NCBI RefSeq assembly: GCF_022682495.2
Contig: NC_071389.1
Location: forward strand, 6,253,199-6,317,198
Source: Desmodus rotundus
Taxonomy: Eukaryota > Chordata > Mammalia > Chiroptera > Phyllostomidae
Reading direction: 5' to 3'
Length of the DNA: 64,000 bases
Shown here: positions 44,431 through 55,664 of the stretch, in pieces
Layout of the letters: each line of letters begins with the position of its first letter
How positions within the stretch are numbered: the stretch's first letter is position 1
Made by a program: the position numbers and the translations under genes
Notes under the pieces: generated by a model
Database searches by the model: none
Told to the model about the DNA's origin: nothing
What the model saw: the letters and a program-made list of their open reading frames with translations, nothing else

Positions 44431-45839
44431 GCTAGGATTGGAGCAGAGGAAGGGAGAGTAGCAGGAGAGGCCATTGCTGAGGAAACATAGCCCATTGTAA
44501 GGACTTTATCTGTTGCCCTGGGGAAACCCGATGCTCTTGCAGATTTGGGAGTGGAGCTCACCTGCACCAGAAGGCTCTTTGGCTCTCACATCCTGGAGGA
44601 ACTGAACTTCCTGCTGCTCCTGTCTGTGCAGGACCTGAGACCAGCATGTTTGAGGCCCTGTCTCCTGCTTAGCCCTGTCTGCTTCTGATCTGCAGAATGT
44701 ATGGCTTTTTAATGACAATTTAAAAAAACCCAAATCCTTTTTTGCCATTAAGTGGAGGGAGGATATTAATGCATTCAACCTCATCCCAGCTGATAGCTCC
44801 ATTGTCAGTTGTAGATGTGGCAGGGAGGCTCTGGCAGGTCCTGTGCTTGCGGGAGGTCACACAGGCCATCTGGCGTGGAAGTATGGGATTTCGCTGACCA
44901 CTGATTTACGAGCAGCTTTGTAAACGTATATCTTTCAAAATCGCGTGCGTGCACACACACAGAGAACTCCCGGGCCCAGAGTGACTCAATGACAGACAGG
45001 GTCCTTCCACCAAAGGCCATCCATCGCCAAAAGTATCATAAAACCCAAGAAAGTGAACACATGTCCAGAGCCCCAGCAGCCCCAGGCTGTGGCCACGGCA
45101 GACATCTCTAATCAATCACAGAGCGCCTGCATGCTGAGCTCAGACGCAGCGTCAGAATTCTGGAAAGCCCACGTGGGGTTGGTTCATAAAAGCAAACATT
45201 GGCCGTTACTGCGGCAGGGGCAGGCTGTTTGTCCTGGGGGGTGGGGAGCAGCACTGGCCTAATCTCTGGACACAGGACCCCTTTCCTTGAACTTGGGGCA
45301 GTTTCCTCTGCTGGATTTATAAACTGACCCCAACTGTAGTGTTGAGACAGAAGCAGGGCAGCCCCGACGGTCTGCCCTGAGATCTGGCTTCCCAGCCCCT
45401 GGGCCCCTGCCCTCCCTGCAGGTGTTCAGAGTGACTGGGTCTGTTTGAATTCCTCATGGGATTTGTCCCAGCCTCCAGACACGGATCGGGCTTGTGAGTG
45501 GGGAAGCCAGACAAGGGTACCTGCTATTTATTGAGCCGGAGGCAGAAGGGGCTCCTGAAAGCAAGTCTTCCCCGGCTCAGGTGTGCAGATCAGATTGGAA
45601 CCTGGAGAGCTGCTGTATCAAGCACAGGCCAGAGGGAAATGAGTGGGGTGATCTGACGGAGAAGAATGAGGGTGGGGAGGAGAGGGATGTGGGGAGGGGG
45701 GACGCAGAGGGAGAGAGAAGAGGGAAGTCATGGACCAGCCTTCAGCCAAACTCCAGGGCTCTGTTGCAAGCTCCCAGAGGTCCTGAGCCCTTGTTTCTGG
45801 GGTCTGTCGAGGGCAACAAGCAAGGTAGAATAATGGAGT

Positions 45840-45930
45840 AGAGACAGAAGGCCTGGTTCAAACCCTCATCCTGCACTTACTTGGCTCAGTCTCCTCATCT
45901 GCAAAATGGGCTTCGTATTTTCACAAGGAG
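45840..45930 (+). repeat. MIR fragment
   Basis: GGCCTGGTTCAAACCCTCAT, then TCAGTCTCCTCATCTGCAAA and ATGGGCTTCG. Confidence 0.65.
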
Positions 45931-46839
45931 GGATGCAACATTCCCAGCCTTTCCCTCCCTGCCACATTCTGCAACGGAGCTTCTGGCAAGTGCTAAACCT
46001 GGCATTTGACCTGTAACAGTGGGGCTCCAGGGCCTCTGTCTCAATTGGATCTGAATTCAGGTAGGGAGGTGAGGAATTTATTTATCAGGACTCACTGAGC
46101 CTTCACAGTGCTCACCCCATGAACTTGACGTGGGGACGGAAAATGTGATGGTATATTCTGCAGAGAGCTCTATCTATATCCCCTATCTCACCTCTGTCAT
46201 CTCCATATCTAACCTATATCTGCATCTCTCATCTGTACCTGTCGATGTCTCTATCCTCTACCCCCATTTTTATCTCTCGTGCCTATGCCATCTGTATATG
46301 TTAGGATGTCTCAGTTCATTTGATGGCTTCCTTCCCTTCCAGGCTCTGCCTCCAGGGCCCCTGTGGGGAGGGCCCAGAGGGCCCAAGGGCACCCCCCGCC
46401 CCCTGTGGTCTTGGAAGACGGAGCCACTCACTAGAGCAGAGAGAGGGGCAGTGGTTTTCTGGGCGGCTCCCGGCTCCCTGGCTGTGATTCAGGAGAGTAA
46501 GTCACTCTCTGTGCAGTCAGGCCAGAAGACGGGTCTTAATCTAACCTGGCTTCTGCCACCAACAGCAGCAGGGGACATTGGGGACATCTGTGAGCTGGGC
46601 CTGGGGCTCATGGCTCTGAGGACACAGTTTCCCAGAGAGGCAGGGAAGCAGGGCTAGCTCCGGTCACTATGCCAACCGTCACCCATCCCCAGGATTTCCA
46701 GAGGCGCTGCACCAGGCACGGTGCTGACCTCAGGCGCGTACATGTTACTCCACAATCAACAACAAAAACCGTGAGAATGTGCTCGGTCCACAGTTCTTCA
46801 AGGAGACCTTTGGGGCCGCGTTTCAGATTCTGAATTTTT

Positions 46840-47010
46840 TCTGGATTTTAGAAAGGTAATTTTTATATATTATGGAATGCACCAACAAATTCATATTTCT
46901 GTAGCAAAATACATATGAATAGTTTCAGTAAATGGGATAAAGACCATGAGTAGCTCCACGGTCACTTCAGCTCAGGTTTTGCTGCCAGATAAGTTTTAAT
47001 AAGCTTTTTT
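46840..47010. other. AT-rich block of unknown origin
   Basis: TTTTATATATTATGGAATGC, TTCATATTTCTGTAGC and ACATATGAATAGTTTC form a sharply AT-rich island inside GC-rich sequence. It could be an exapted ancient repeat or conserved element. It is not a recognised family. Confidence 0.3.
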
Positions 47011-47094
47011 GGCTTTCATAGCTTTGGGGATGCTGGAAGTGTGGAGGACGGGCGAGGGGCTGCCCACCCCCTGAGCTTTGTGCAGGCACTGGGC

Positions 47095-47285
47095 CAAGCA
47101 CTTTTACTGGATTAACATATTAAATCCTCGGACAGCCCTCTGAGTTTGGTTCCATTTGTATTATTCCAAGACGAAATCCATGCTCAGAGAGGTTCAATAA
47201 CTTGGCTAAGGACACACAGGTAGCAAGCAAAGCTTGGACTCAGGCGGAGGTCTGTCGGGTGCCAAAGCCTGCTATCCACACATAG
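47095..47285 (-). repeat. MIR SINE
   Basis: CATGCTCAGAGAGGTTCAAT, AACTTGGCTAAGGACACACA and GGTAGCAAGC are the antisense MIR core. Confidence 0.75.
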
Positions 47286-47329
47286 CTCGCAATGCAGTGT
47301 GTGTGTGCACGGGGGAGGGGACATTAACA

Positions 47330-47795
47330 GCAGATCATCACAACGTGATGCAGTAGGTTCCAGAACAAGGGAGCCCAGGTCCCAGGGCCCAGAGGAGGGG
47401 CCTAACCCAGCTTAGGGGGGTGGAGAAGATGACCCAGAGGAGGTCGCAGCTACTAGAGACCTGAGGCGTGACTAGGCACTAGCCAGGCATTGGTGGGGAA
47501 GGGGGAAGGAACTTCAAGCAAAGGGCCCTGGCTGATGTGGCTCAGTGGATTGAGTGCCGGCCTGAGACCCAGAAGGGTCGCCGGTTCAATTCCCGGTCAG
47601 GGCACATGCCTAGGTTGTGGGCCAGGTCCCCACTAGGGGGCATGTGAGGGGCAGCCACACATTGATGTTTCTCTCCCTCTCTTTCTCCCTCCTTTCCCCT
47701 CTCTCTAAAAATAAATAAATAAAATTTAAAAAAAGAACTTCAAGCAACAGGAACAGCATAAACAACAGGTGCAAAGGCCTGGAGGAGAGAGAGCG
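47330..47795 (-). repeat. L2 fragment split by a VES SINE
   Basis: GTAGGTTCCAGAACAAGGGA before the SINE and GGAACAGCATAAACAACAGG then TGCAAAGGCCTGGAGG after it form one degenerate antisense L2. It predates the SINE insertion. Confidence 0.6.
47522..47734 (+). mobile_element. VES bat SINE with 13-bp target duplication
   Basis: The SINE starts GGGCCCTGGCTGATGTGG, has a tRNA-like A/B box region (GGTTCAATTCCCGG), the CCCCACTAGGGGGCATGTG block, a CT-rich tract and an (AAAT)n tail. It is flanked by identical GAACTTCAAGCAA (47509-47521 and 47735-47747). Confidence 0.97.
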
Positions 47796-48214
47796 TTAAA
47801 AGTGGGAGAAGAAACGAGAGCTGCAGCTGGAAAGCAAAGCCCAGTGGGGGCCAAGAGGTAAGGAAGGGCGGCCTCCAGGGCCTGGGAGATGATTTCCATC
47901 TGGCTCCCTTCCTCCTCCCCCTGTGGAATCCTGCGATGGGAGGAGGTCAGACCTTCCCACGCTGTGGTCCTGGCACAGAGGAAACTCAGGATCAGGGATC
48001 TGAGTCTGTAGTGCCAGCCCCTTTGAGGGCTGGGTGGGCAGTGAAGCAGGGCTGAGAAAGGGGCCGGACCTGGGCATATCAGGACTCCCTCCTTGCCGGG
48101 GCCGCCTCTTCCCTCCCCAGCCAGCTGAGCGCTTGGCTCCGGCCATTCCCTGGCGGGCACAGCCTCCTAGAGCTGAGGGTGCATGGGCTGCCTCTCTCCC
48201 AGAGATGAGGCCCC

Positions 48215-48385
48215 AGGCTGACTGACAACATCTTTATGATGATGACTTGTATTTGGGGGCATGTGCGTGCGAGCACATCTGGGGCCACTGGAACCCATAT
48301 GAACCCGGCTCATGAATATTCCGGTGCCGCCACACTTTGCAGTCATTGATTATTTATACGTGAAACAACGAAAGGATCATAAATA
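48215..48385. promoter_or_regulatory. Candidate conserved non-coding element
   Basis: TCATGAATATTCCGG, TCATTGATTATTTATACG and ATCATAAATAATGAAAGG in repeat-free sequence. TTTAT and ATAAA cores are HOX/CDX-like. No ORF. Confidence 0.4.
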
Positions 48386-48638
48386 ATGAAAGGGCCTGGG
48401 TCCCAGCTGCGTCTTCCGGGTCCCTCTGCCTGGCCCAGGTGAGGGGACGGGCTCTGCAAGGCCTTGGCGTTCAAAAACTCCCCCTCTCACACCAGAATCC
48501 AAGTCCTTCCTAGGGCGGAGTCCTTCCTGTGTGGAATAGGAGTGTGTGTGTGCACACGAGTGTGCTCATTTGCGTGACCAGGGTGGGGCCTAAACACACA
48601 GGCTGGGCAGCTGGGGCTGGCTACACTGCAGACTTTAG

Positions 48639-48835
48639 CAGGGGGGCCAACCCAAGGCCTGTGCTCCGCATGCGGCCCAGGATGGCTATGAATGGGGCCC
48701 TACACAAAATCGTAAATTTACTTAGAGCACGATGAGATATTTTCATGATTGCATGTCATAATGTATTTAATGTGCGGCCCAAGACAACTGTTCTTCCAGT
48801 GTGGACCAGAGACGCCAAACGGTTGGACACCCCTG
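48639..48835. mobile_element. hAT-type MITE with 15-bp inverted repeats
   Basis: 197 bp from CAGGGGGGCCAACCC to GGTTGGACACCCCTG; 13 of 15 terminal positions pair when the right end is reverse-complemented. The internal GCATGCGGCCC and AATGTGCGGCCC blocks are typical of a mammalian/bat hAT family. The 8-base flanks do not match well, so the duplication is degenerate or the copy old. Confidence 0.75.
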
Positions 48836-49599
48836 CTATAGGACAGCTCCAAGTGACAGAGGAGAAAGCCTTGTATGATATTAAATGTGAGCTGGGGAAA
48901 CCTCAGATGCATCCTAGTCAAATTCAGTTCCAACCTCACCTCTGGGGCTGTTTGCTTGGAGTAAACCAGCAGCTGAGTCAGGAGGGGAATCCACCTTATG
49001 AAGATCTTCCCTGTGTTAGCCCTTGGGATCCACAGCAGCTCTTACAGAGACAGAGAAATCCTCCCACCAACCTGGGCGCCTAAACCCTGTACTCTGCACA
49101 CTGCTTTCCGAGTCTTCAGAGGGTGCGTTTGGGGTCCAGGGAGGTGGAGGCCTGGCAAGCGCCCAGGTGGAGCGAGGCCCGGGGTTGAAGTGAAGACCTA
49201 CGTACACCCAGTTCCTCCCCACTCATTGAACACTTGACAATGGCTTCTAGCGTGGAGAAATTCCCATTTTCCAGGCATCTCACCTTCACATCTCCAACCT
49301 ACAGCCACCTTTGAAAGCAGGTGTCATTAAAGCGCCACTTTGCAGAGTCGTGGACTGGACTTGCATTCTTCCACCAAAGTGGCAGAGCTGGCGTGCAGGG
49401 GAGGCGGGGCCTGTCTGGAGCTCCCTCTCCACTGCTTGGCCACAGGAGAATGGTCTGCCATCTGGTGAGCCCCGGGATGGGCTCAGACGTCACATCCTGA
49501 AGGGGAGTGCCTTTTCTCCTCGGCCATGGAAAGGGGGACACTGAATTTTTATTTTATAGCTCAGTTTGGCCGGAGTTCTCATCCCTGGTTGAAAAGAGT

Positions 49600-50425
49600 C
49601 ACTAGGGGAGCTTTAATTAAATTTTTTATTGTGACATAGTTGTAGGTCCACATGCAGTTGGAAACTATGCGCCCTTCCCCAGTTTCTCCCGGTGTTAACG
49701 TATTTCAAAACTGCACTGTAATATCAAAGTGACGTAAGTGTAATCCACCGATCTCACCTGGATTTCTTTGGCTTCATCTGTACTAATTTGTGTGCGTGTG
49801 TTTATGCAATTTTATCATATGGGTAGGTTTTTGAAAAAATATTTTATTTATTTATTATTAGAGAGGGGAAAAGGAGGGAGAAGGAGAGGGAGAGAATCAT
49901 CGATCGGTTGCCTTTCACACGGCCCCAACTGGGGACCTGGCCCACAACCCAGGCATGTGCCCTGACTGGGAATTGAACCAGTGACCTTTCAGTTCGCAGG
50001 CCGTCGCTCAGTCCACTGAGCCACACCAGCCAGGGCCACACGTGTAGGGTTTTTGTATCCATCTCCAGTCAAGACACAGATCAGTCCCATTGGCACCAGG
50101 ATCCCATGCTGCCCTTCTAGAACCACACCCACCCGACCCCACCCCTGACCCCAGCAGCCACTGCTCTGCTCTCCGTCTCGATAATTTTGTCCTTTGGAGA
50201 CTGTTGTATCAGTGGAATTACGTGGTGTGTGACCTTCCAGAGCTGGCTCTTTCGTTCAGCACAAGTGTCTGACGATTCACGAGCTCCTTCCCTCCTGCTG
50301 CTGGGTGCTGTTCCGTGGTGTGGCTGTACCGGGCTTTGTTGCGCCTTTCGGCCTCCGAAGGCTAGGTATCGGGGTGGTTTCCGGTTTGAGGCCACGACAA
50401 ATAAAGCTGCTATTAAGGGAGCTTT
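49600..50425. repeat. Old L1 (L1M-type) split by a VES SINE
   Basis: TTTTTTATTGTGACATAGTT at the left, and TTTTGTATCCATC, TGTTGTATCAGTGGAATTAC, CTGTACCGGGCTTTG and AATAAAGCTGCTA on the right, are L1M 3'-region strings. The SINE interrupts it at 49834-50036. Confidence 0.75.
49834..50036 (-). mobile_element. VES bat SINE nested in L1
   Basis: Reverse VES: A/T-rich tail at the left, CCACTGAGCCACACCAGCC|AGGGC at the right end. Flanks GTAGGTTTTTG (49823-49833) and GTAGGGTTTTTG (50044-50055) are probable target duplications with one base difference; a few bases lie between the head and the right copy. Confidence 0.93.
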
Positions 50426-51404
50426 TTAAAAATTCAGCTGAACTGACCCCTCCCTGGGCGGTTCTGACTCAAGGAGGGTGGGTTCAGTGCGGGATTGCGT
50501 AAACTCGATTGCGCAGGCACCGACCAGGGCGGGCTGTGAATGTGTCCTTTTGGGAATAGACTTGGTTTTCGGTCCTCCCATGCCTCTAAAGTGTAAAACA
50601 AATGTATTTTTGTCGAAAGAAAGATGGACACTCTGTATGGGCAGCTTCAGGTGTCTTTGGGATTACTTTTATCTTCTTTGTACGTGAACAGAATAGGCAA
50701 TGGGGCTCGAGGAGAAGGTTCTGGTCTGGATTTCGGGGGACGTGTGTCCCGCCAATCTGTCTCTCTGTAGTGTACCCTTTGTCTCATTATCAGCTCACTC
50801 TGGGACTCAGTTTCTGCATCTGCAGCTGAGGAGCCTGTTTCACTCCTGCAGTTATCTAGACAGCAAAGAACAATTGTGGCTAGGAAATTCTTGGGATTCC
50901 TCCAGCACAACAACCAGGGTTTATCTGAAAGAGGGTGAGGAGCTGCTGGGTTTTAGCCACCTCTGTGTGGGAAAGGCTAGGAGTCCCAGGAGCAGTTGGT
51001 CCCCACTGCCTGGGGCCCTCTGCAGCCCATGGAGCTGAATCTGCTCTGACGTGAGCTTGTCACCTGCGGCTCAGGCCCCAGCCTGCGTCCCTGTATCTCA
51101 GAGAAAAGACAACTTCAGGGTACACTAATGAGACCAAATTGCACACCTCCTCCTCCCTCTACGCCTCCCCTCCTCCTACCTCACATCGTGGTCCCTTGCC
51201 CACCTCTCTCACTTCCCTCAGCTCTACCTCGGGAAGGGAAGTCACACCCTCTCTCTGCTGCAAGACCAAGCCTGGAATTATTTCATGCCAAATCAGTAAA
51301 AGTGTCAGTAGCTTGCAGCTTAACTGCTAAGAGGAATGATTCATAACCCCATGCCAGGCACCGAGTATTTCCTCGCCATCCCCGTGGCCCACCCCTCGGG
51401 AGAA

Positions 51405-51510
51405 AGGAGATAAATTACTGTCGTTGCTTTTTATGGTACGTGTAATCAGGTGGCAACATGGAGACTAGACTCATCTCAAAGTCATTTACAATGAATTATT
51501 CATTTGGCTG
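51405..51510. promoter_or_regulatory. Candidate conserved non-coding element
   Basis: GATAAATTACTGTCGTTGC, GTACGTGTAATCAGG and TTACAATGAATTATTC in repeat-free sequence. Weak candidate by composition. Confidence 0.3.
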
Positions 51511-51817
51511 GAGAAGTCTTCAGTTGGAGGGGGAAATAGCCTTGCTATGCTCTGGCTTTGGGTTGCATTCTCCAAAACTAGAGGGGGAATCCTGGGCCTG
51601 AAAGATCCAGGTTCCCCTTGGCAAACTCTGGACCTTAGAATCCTGGAGCATGGGGGCGGGGGAAGGTGTCTGACCTTCGGGAACCCACTTACCTAATTGC
51701 TTCTGGGGGATACCGCTGGGGTCTGGAAGTATCTGTCTGCTCTGTTCACATCCTTCCACCTTTCCTCCCTTCCTCCCTCTTTCCCTTTTTTATTTCCTTT
51801 TATAACCATTTATTAGG

Positions 51818-52022
51818 GCTCTGGCTGGTGTGGCTCAGTGGATTGAGCGCGGGCTGCAAATCAAGGGGTTGCCAGTTCGATTCCCAGTCAGGGCACATGC
51901 CTGGGTTGCAGGCCAGGTCCCCAGTGGGGGCCACGTGAGAGGCAACCACATATTGATGTTTCTTTCATTCTTTCTCCCTCCCTTCCCCTCTCTAAAAATA
52001 AATGAATAAAATCTTTAAAAAA
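51818..52022 (+). mobile_element. VES bat SINE with 11-bp target duplication
   Basis: Full-length copy: GCTCTGGCTGGTGTGGC head, GGTTGCCAGTTCGATTCCC B-box, T/C-rich body, (AATAAA)-type tail. Flanked by CATTTATTAGG at 51807-51817 and 52023-52033. Confidence 0.97.
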
Positions 52023-52034
52023 CATTTATTAGGT

Positions 52035-52460
52035 CTCTACTAATATGTATGTGCTGTTAGTCAGGATACATAGATTATGGTGCAGTAACAAACACCCCCG
52101 GCCCCTGCTGTTAATTTCAATGGCATGAGATTCCAAGGTATATTTCTCACTCAAGTTCCTTGTCATCGCAAGTAAGTCATCCTGTGGTTCTACTCTGTGT
52201 CATCCTCACTTCGGGAAGCAGGCTGCTGGAGCAACCACCGCCTTGAATGTGGCTGTCACACGTACTGCCTCTTAAAACTTCCACTCAGAATTGACACATG
52301 TCGCTTCTACTCCCATTTCGTGGGCCAAAGCAAGTCACACGGCCATAGCTAACCACGCGTGGGTAAGAAAGTGTCACTTCCCTATGTGCCCTGAAGGGGA
52401 GAGAAAAAGAATGTTTGTGGACACCCCTGATGACCATCTCACGGGCACTGCCAGACCTGG
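52035..52460 (-). repeat. Old LTR-like element
   Basis: CAGTAACAAACACC, AAGGTATATTTCTCACTC, ATTTCGTGGGCCAAAGCAAG|TCACACGGCC and TGCCCTGAAGGGG follow the order of a MaLR/ERVL-type LTR seen antisense. A related copy is at 59080. Family not assigned. Confidence 0.45.
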
Positions 52461-53055
52461 AAGATGACAGTGGAAGGGACATAGTCTTTTCTCTTGATGG
52501 ATTCATGGTCTAGTGCAAGACAGGTGCACAGTCCATGGTGATCCTGGGGGCTCAGCACCACCAAAGAGGCCTCCCCAGACCTCACCGGAGGCAGGTCTTC
52601 CTTCCCTTGGGGGTGGTGACGGTGATACACTCGCACCCTGCACACAGGGTGGCTGTGAGAAAGGCACGTGGTGATGTCTGTAGGAGCCTCTGGAAGGTGA
52701 GGCACCAGCCTCGTTTGCTGTGAATTCATTTGCACCTTTTTTTTTAGAATAACAACGCGGAGTTAGTTCCTGTGGGAACATTCAGTTCCTGCGTGGGGCC
52801 CCTGCCCTCTGTGCCTCTGAATTAAGACTCACCCTGATGGGCTTGGCTTGCTGGGAGCTCTGCAAGGGGCTGCCCCTAGATCCATGAAGATAGAGCCATT
52901 ACTCCAGAAAACTCTAGTTGGGCTGCGGGTGGGGGCGCCCCTTGGCAGGAGGGGCTTCATGCTGGAAAGCAGTACGAGGACGTTGAGCATGGAGCTGACC
53001 TGGTGGACTCATCTGCCGATGAGGCCCCGGACCCAGCTGCAGCTCCCTCTAAGCC
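52461..53055. other. Intergenic stretch, no gene seen
   Basis: Unique GC-moderate sequence with a T-run at 52737-52744. No gene or named repeat is supported. Confidence 0.5.
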
Positions 53056-53059
53056 CCAG

Positions 53060-53220
53060 ACCCTGGGCTTTCATTCATTTATTTGACACAGATTTACCGA
53101 GTGCCCGCATGCACAAGAATCACTCTGGGGCTGAGGAGACAGGCAGGAGGGACCCGCTCTCTGCTGTCCTGGTGCTTGCATTCCAGCAGCGGGGTCTGGG
53201 GAGGTTCCCAAGAGTAACTT
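53060..53220 (-). repeat. L2 fragment
   Basis: GGCTTTCATTCATTTATTTG then CTGGGGCTGAGGAGACAGGC; antisense L2. Confidence 0.65.
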
Positions 53221-53729
53221 AGCAGGGGGACAGGCCACTTTCAAGGTGGACGCTGTTGGCTGACCAGGTGCCCCGGGAGCCCCGCCACCGTTTCTGCATG
53301 CACACCCCTCAGTCTCTGCGTGCTTTGCTTCTGCCAGCCAGCCCGCCTCTGCAAGAGTCTCCAGAGGTCTGCCCCAAGCTACCTGAGCCAGGGTGCCCAT
53401 GTGTGCAGACAGCCAGAAGCACCCTGGGGTTTACATTTCCCCAGAGGTAGCCATTAGCCAATGGCTGACGAGTGTTAGAGAAGGAAAGCCCGCCTCCTTG
53501 CCTTGAGTTGGGACAACCCCTGAGGTGTAATTTCTGCTCCAGAGCTCTCCCATAGAAGTTCTCTGTCCTGCTGTCCAGGTCCCCTATCAGTCCCCTCTAG
53601 GAACTGCATGTGATGGCTGGAACCCAGGCCGCCACACTGAGGATGAACAGCTCAGAGGTGAAGGACGCCGGCGTTCTGGATGATGCCAACAAAGCTTGGA
53701 ATTCTCCCGACCTCAGCATGGCTTCTTCT

Positions 53730-53830
53730 GTGAAACGATACACCCGTATTCGGTGAGGCCATTTTGAGTCAGGTCTGCTGTTACTTGCAACCAAAATCGT
53801 TCCAATGAACGTGGTGTGGACAGCGACACG
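53730..53830 (+). repeat. LTR-type 3' end
   Basis: GGCCATTTTGAGTCAGGTCT then GTTACTTGCAACCAAAATCG. Related to the LTR end at 28560-28630. Confidence 0.4.
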
Positions 53831-53919
53831 CTGCCACGAAGGTAGATCCCGTCCAGAGATCTACCTTCAGTAGAGGAGGGCCATCTGGGTTTCTGCCCTG
53901 CACCAGGTTTGGGAAAAAT

Positions 53920-53931
53920 CACGTGACGTCA
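53920..53931. promoter_or_regulatory. Overlapping E-box and CRE
   Basis: CACGTGACGTCA fuses an E-box (CACGTG, 53920-53925) with a perfect palindromic CRE (TGACGTCA, 53924-53931), sharing two bases. CREB/ATF and USF/TFE factors recognise these. CpG-containing CREs survive methylation loss rarely in intergenic DNA, which makes the site notable. Confidence 0.5.
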
Positions 53932-54103
53932 CATGGCACGGATGAAGGAATAGGCTGTGTTGGAAGAAGAGAAAACGAGCAAGATAAAGGGCCAAGAAGC
54001 AGAAAAAGTGAAGGCATCGCATCAGGTGCCAGAGGGGAGGACTGCGGTCGAGCTGGGGGATGTAGCTGCCGTCATTCTCCCTGTAGCCAGTATTGTCCCG
54101 AGC

Positions 54104-54138
54104 CTTCTTTCTTCTTCTTCTTCTTCTTCTTCTTTTTT
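54104..54138. repeat. (CTT)n microsatellite
   Basis: TTC repeats of about 10 units ending in a T run. Confidence 0.95.
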
Positions 54139-54713
54139 GCTTTTATGGACTCTATGCATCTTGTTTCCTTGTTTGCTGTGGCCGTCAGGCAGCTCAGAGC
54201 TGGATTTGTGGCTCTTCTCACTCATCGTCAGAGTCTTCAGACACGCACGTTTGCGCCCCCGTGGCCCAGCATGCTCCTGTCCTCCTTTGGCTCCAAGCCC
54301 CCCGCCTGTCCATTTGTTCCTGCCTGTTGGGCCGCTGTGTATTCCCGTCAATCCGATCAGTTATTCTTAGGGCGAAACACCCATCTTCACTCTGCACCCA
54401 TCCCCCGAAGCTGCACGTAGAACCTCCCTGAGCATGGTGGCTGCTAAGTGACTCTTGGGAACCTCCCCGGACATCCAGCAGACTGAGGAAGGACGCAGAA
54501 AGGCCTCTTCTCCACAGCTTCAAGGACGTGTTGGCTGGCCCCCTTTCAGCCACACTGCAGTTATCAAATCCCAGCATTCCTCGGCCTCACTCTCCTTCTC
54601 TGGTCTGGGCGAGAGTGAGGCTTTTACCCATCTCCCAAATGCCAGGCCTGGCCAAGGGAGTGGAAAATCCTTTGAAATTCCTAACAAATAAATAAAAATA
54701 ACTTTGAGGGCTT

Positions 54714-55233
54714 GTCACCATGGAGACTAGAGGCTTGGTTAGTCGTCATGGCGACCCTCGGTTAGGCTCTCTGCCTGAAATGATCAGCATCACTGAGACC
54801 AAAGGGCCCAGAGAGAGAAAGTCAGGACTACGTGGCCCAGGGTGAGGGCTGGGCACCAGCAGGTCTCTAGAGGCAGGTCAAGTACAGGGACTGTGTGTGT
54901 GTATTGTGGGGTGGGTAGGGAGAAGCAAAGGCTGCACACTGTTTTCTGGAACTTTCTTCCCTGGCAAGCTGCCACCCTGATATCCACATTATTCTAAGAG
55001 GCTCCTGATCTCCTCACCTCCAATGCCCGGTGCCCCCAGGCTGGGAGGGGAACCAGGCCTCCTGCTTCGGTGGTGCTGCCTGGGAGTCTCCATGACAACG
55101 CCAGCCCCCACCTGTGCCAGTGGAGCCCTTGGCTGGGACCTCCAGGGAGTTGCCTGGGTAACCAGGCTCCCTTGCCCCACTTCTCCACCAATTAGTAAAG
55201 GGGAGGGTGGACGGACGGGGTCACCATGGAGAT
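54714..55233. promoter_or_regulatory. Cluster of five RFX X-box-like sites
   Basis: The consensus is GTNRCC(0-3)RGYAAC. Site 54714-54727 is GTCACCATGGAGAC. Site 54742-54755 is GTCGTCATGGCGAC. Site 55086-55099 is GTCTCCATGACAAC. Site 55149-55162, GTTGCCTGGGTAAC, matches both half sites fully. Site 55220-55233 is GTCACCATGGAGAT. The other four have one good half and one weaker half. RFX factors act in ciliated, neural and MHC class II contexts. Candidate enhancer; no transcription start is evident. Confidence 0.5.
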
Positions 55234-55664
55234 CTGCATTCCTCTCACTACCCCCTTTCCAGAGCCCCTGTCTCAAGACGGCTGTTGGGAGGCCATCTCT
55301 GGGTGAGATCCTTGTCCAGCTGGAGACGAGGGTCTACTTACTGCACAAGGAGAGAAACAGCAGAGACTCTTCTGGCAAAGGAAGAAGGTGGACATGCTGT
55401 GGCCACTCACATCTAGGAGTGGCCCTCGGGGCTGTTTGGGGGTCTGAGGGAGGGACTGGCCTGGCTCCCAGCCCAACCCTCTCCTATTCCACCCAGGCAG
55501 GTGCTGAATGACCGTCCCTTTCAGCCCCCCTCTGCTGGGGTAAAGTCCTGGTCTCAGTGGAGCGGCGTTTGGGGTGTGAGGTCAGGAGACTGCACACCCA
55601 CAGCTGCCTGGTAACCTGCGGAGCCCTGGCCCTGAGGACCTGCTTCTCACTCAGCAGCGGAGAA

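Noticed and set aside
47522..47600. tRNA-like sequence with A and B boxes
   Set aside because: It is the head of a VES SINE, not a functional tRNA gene.
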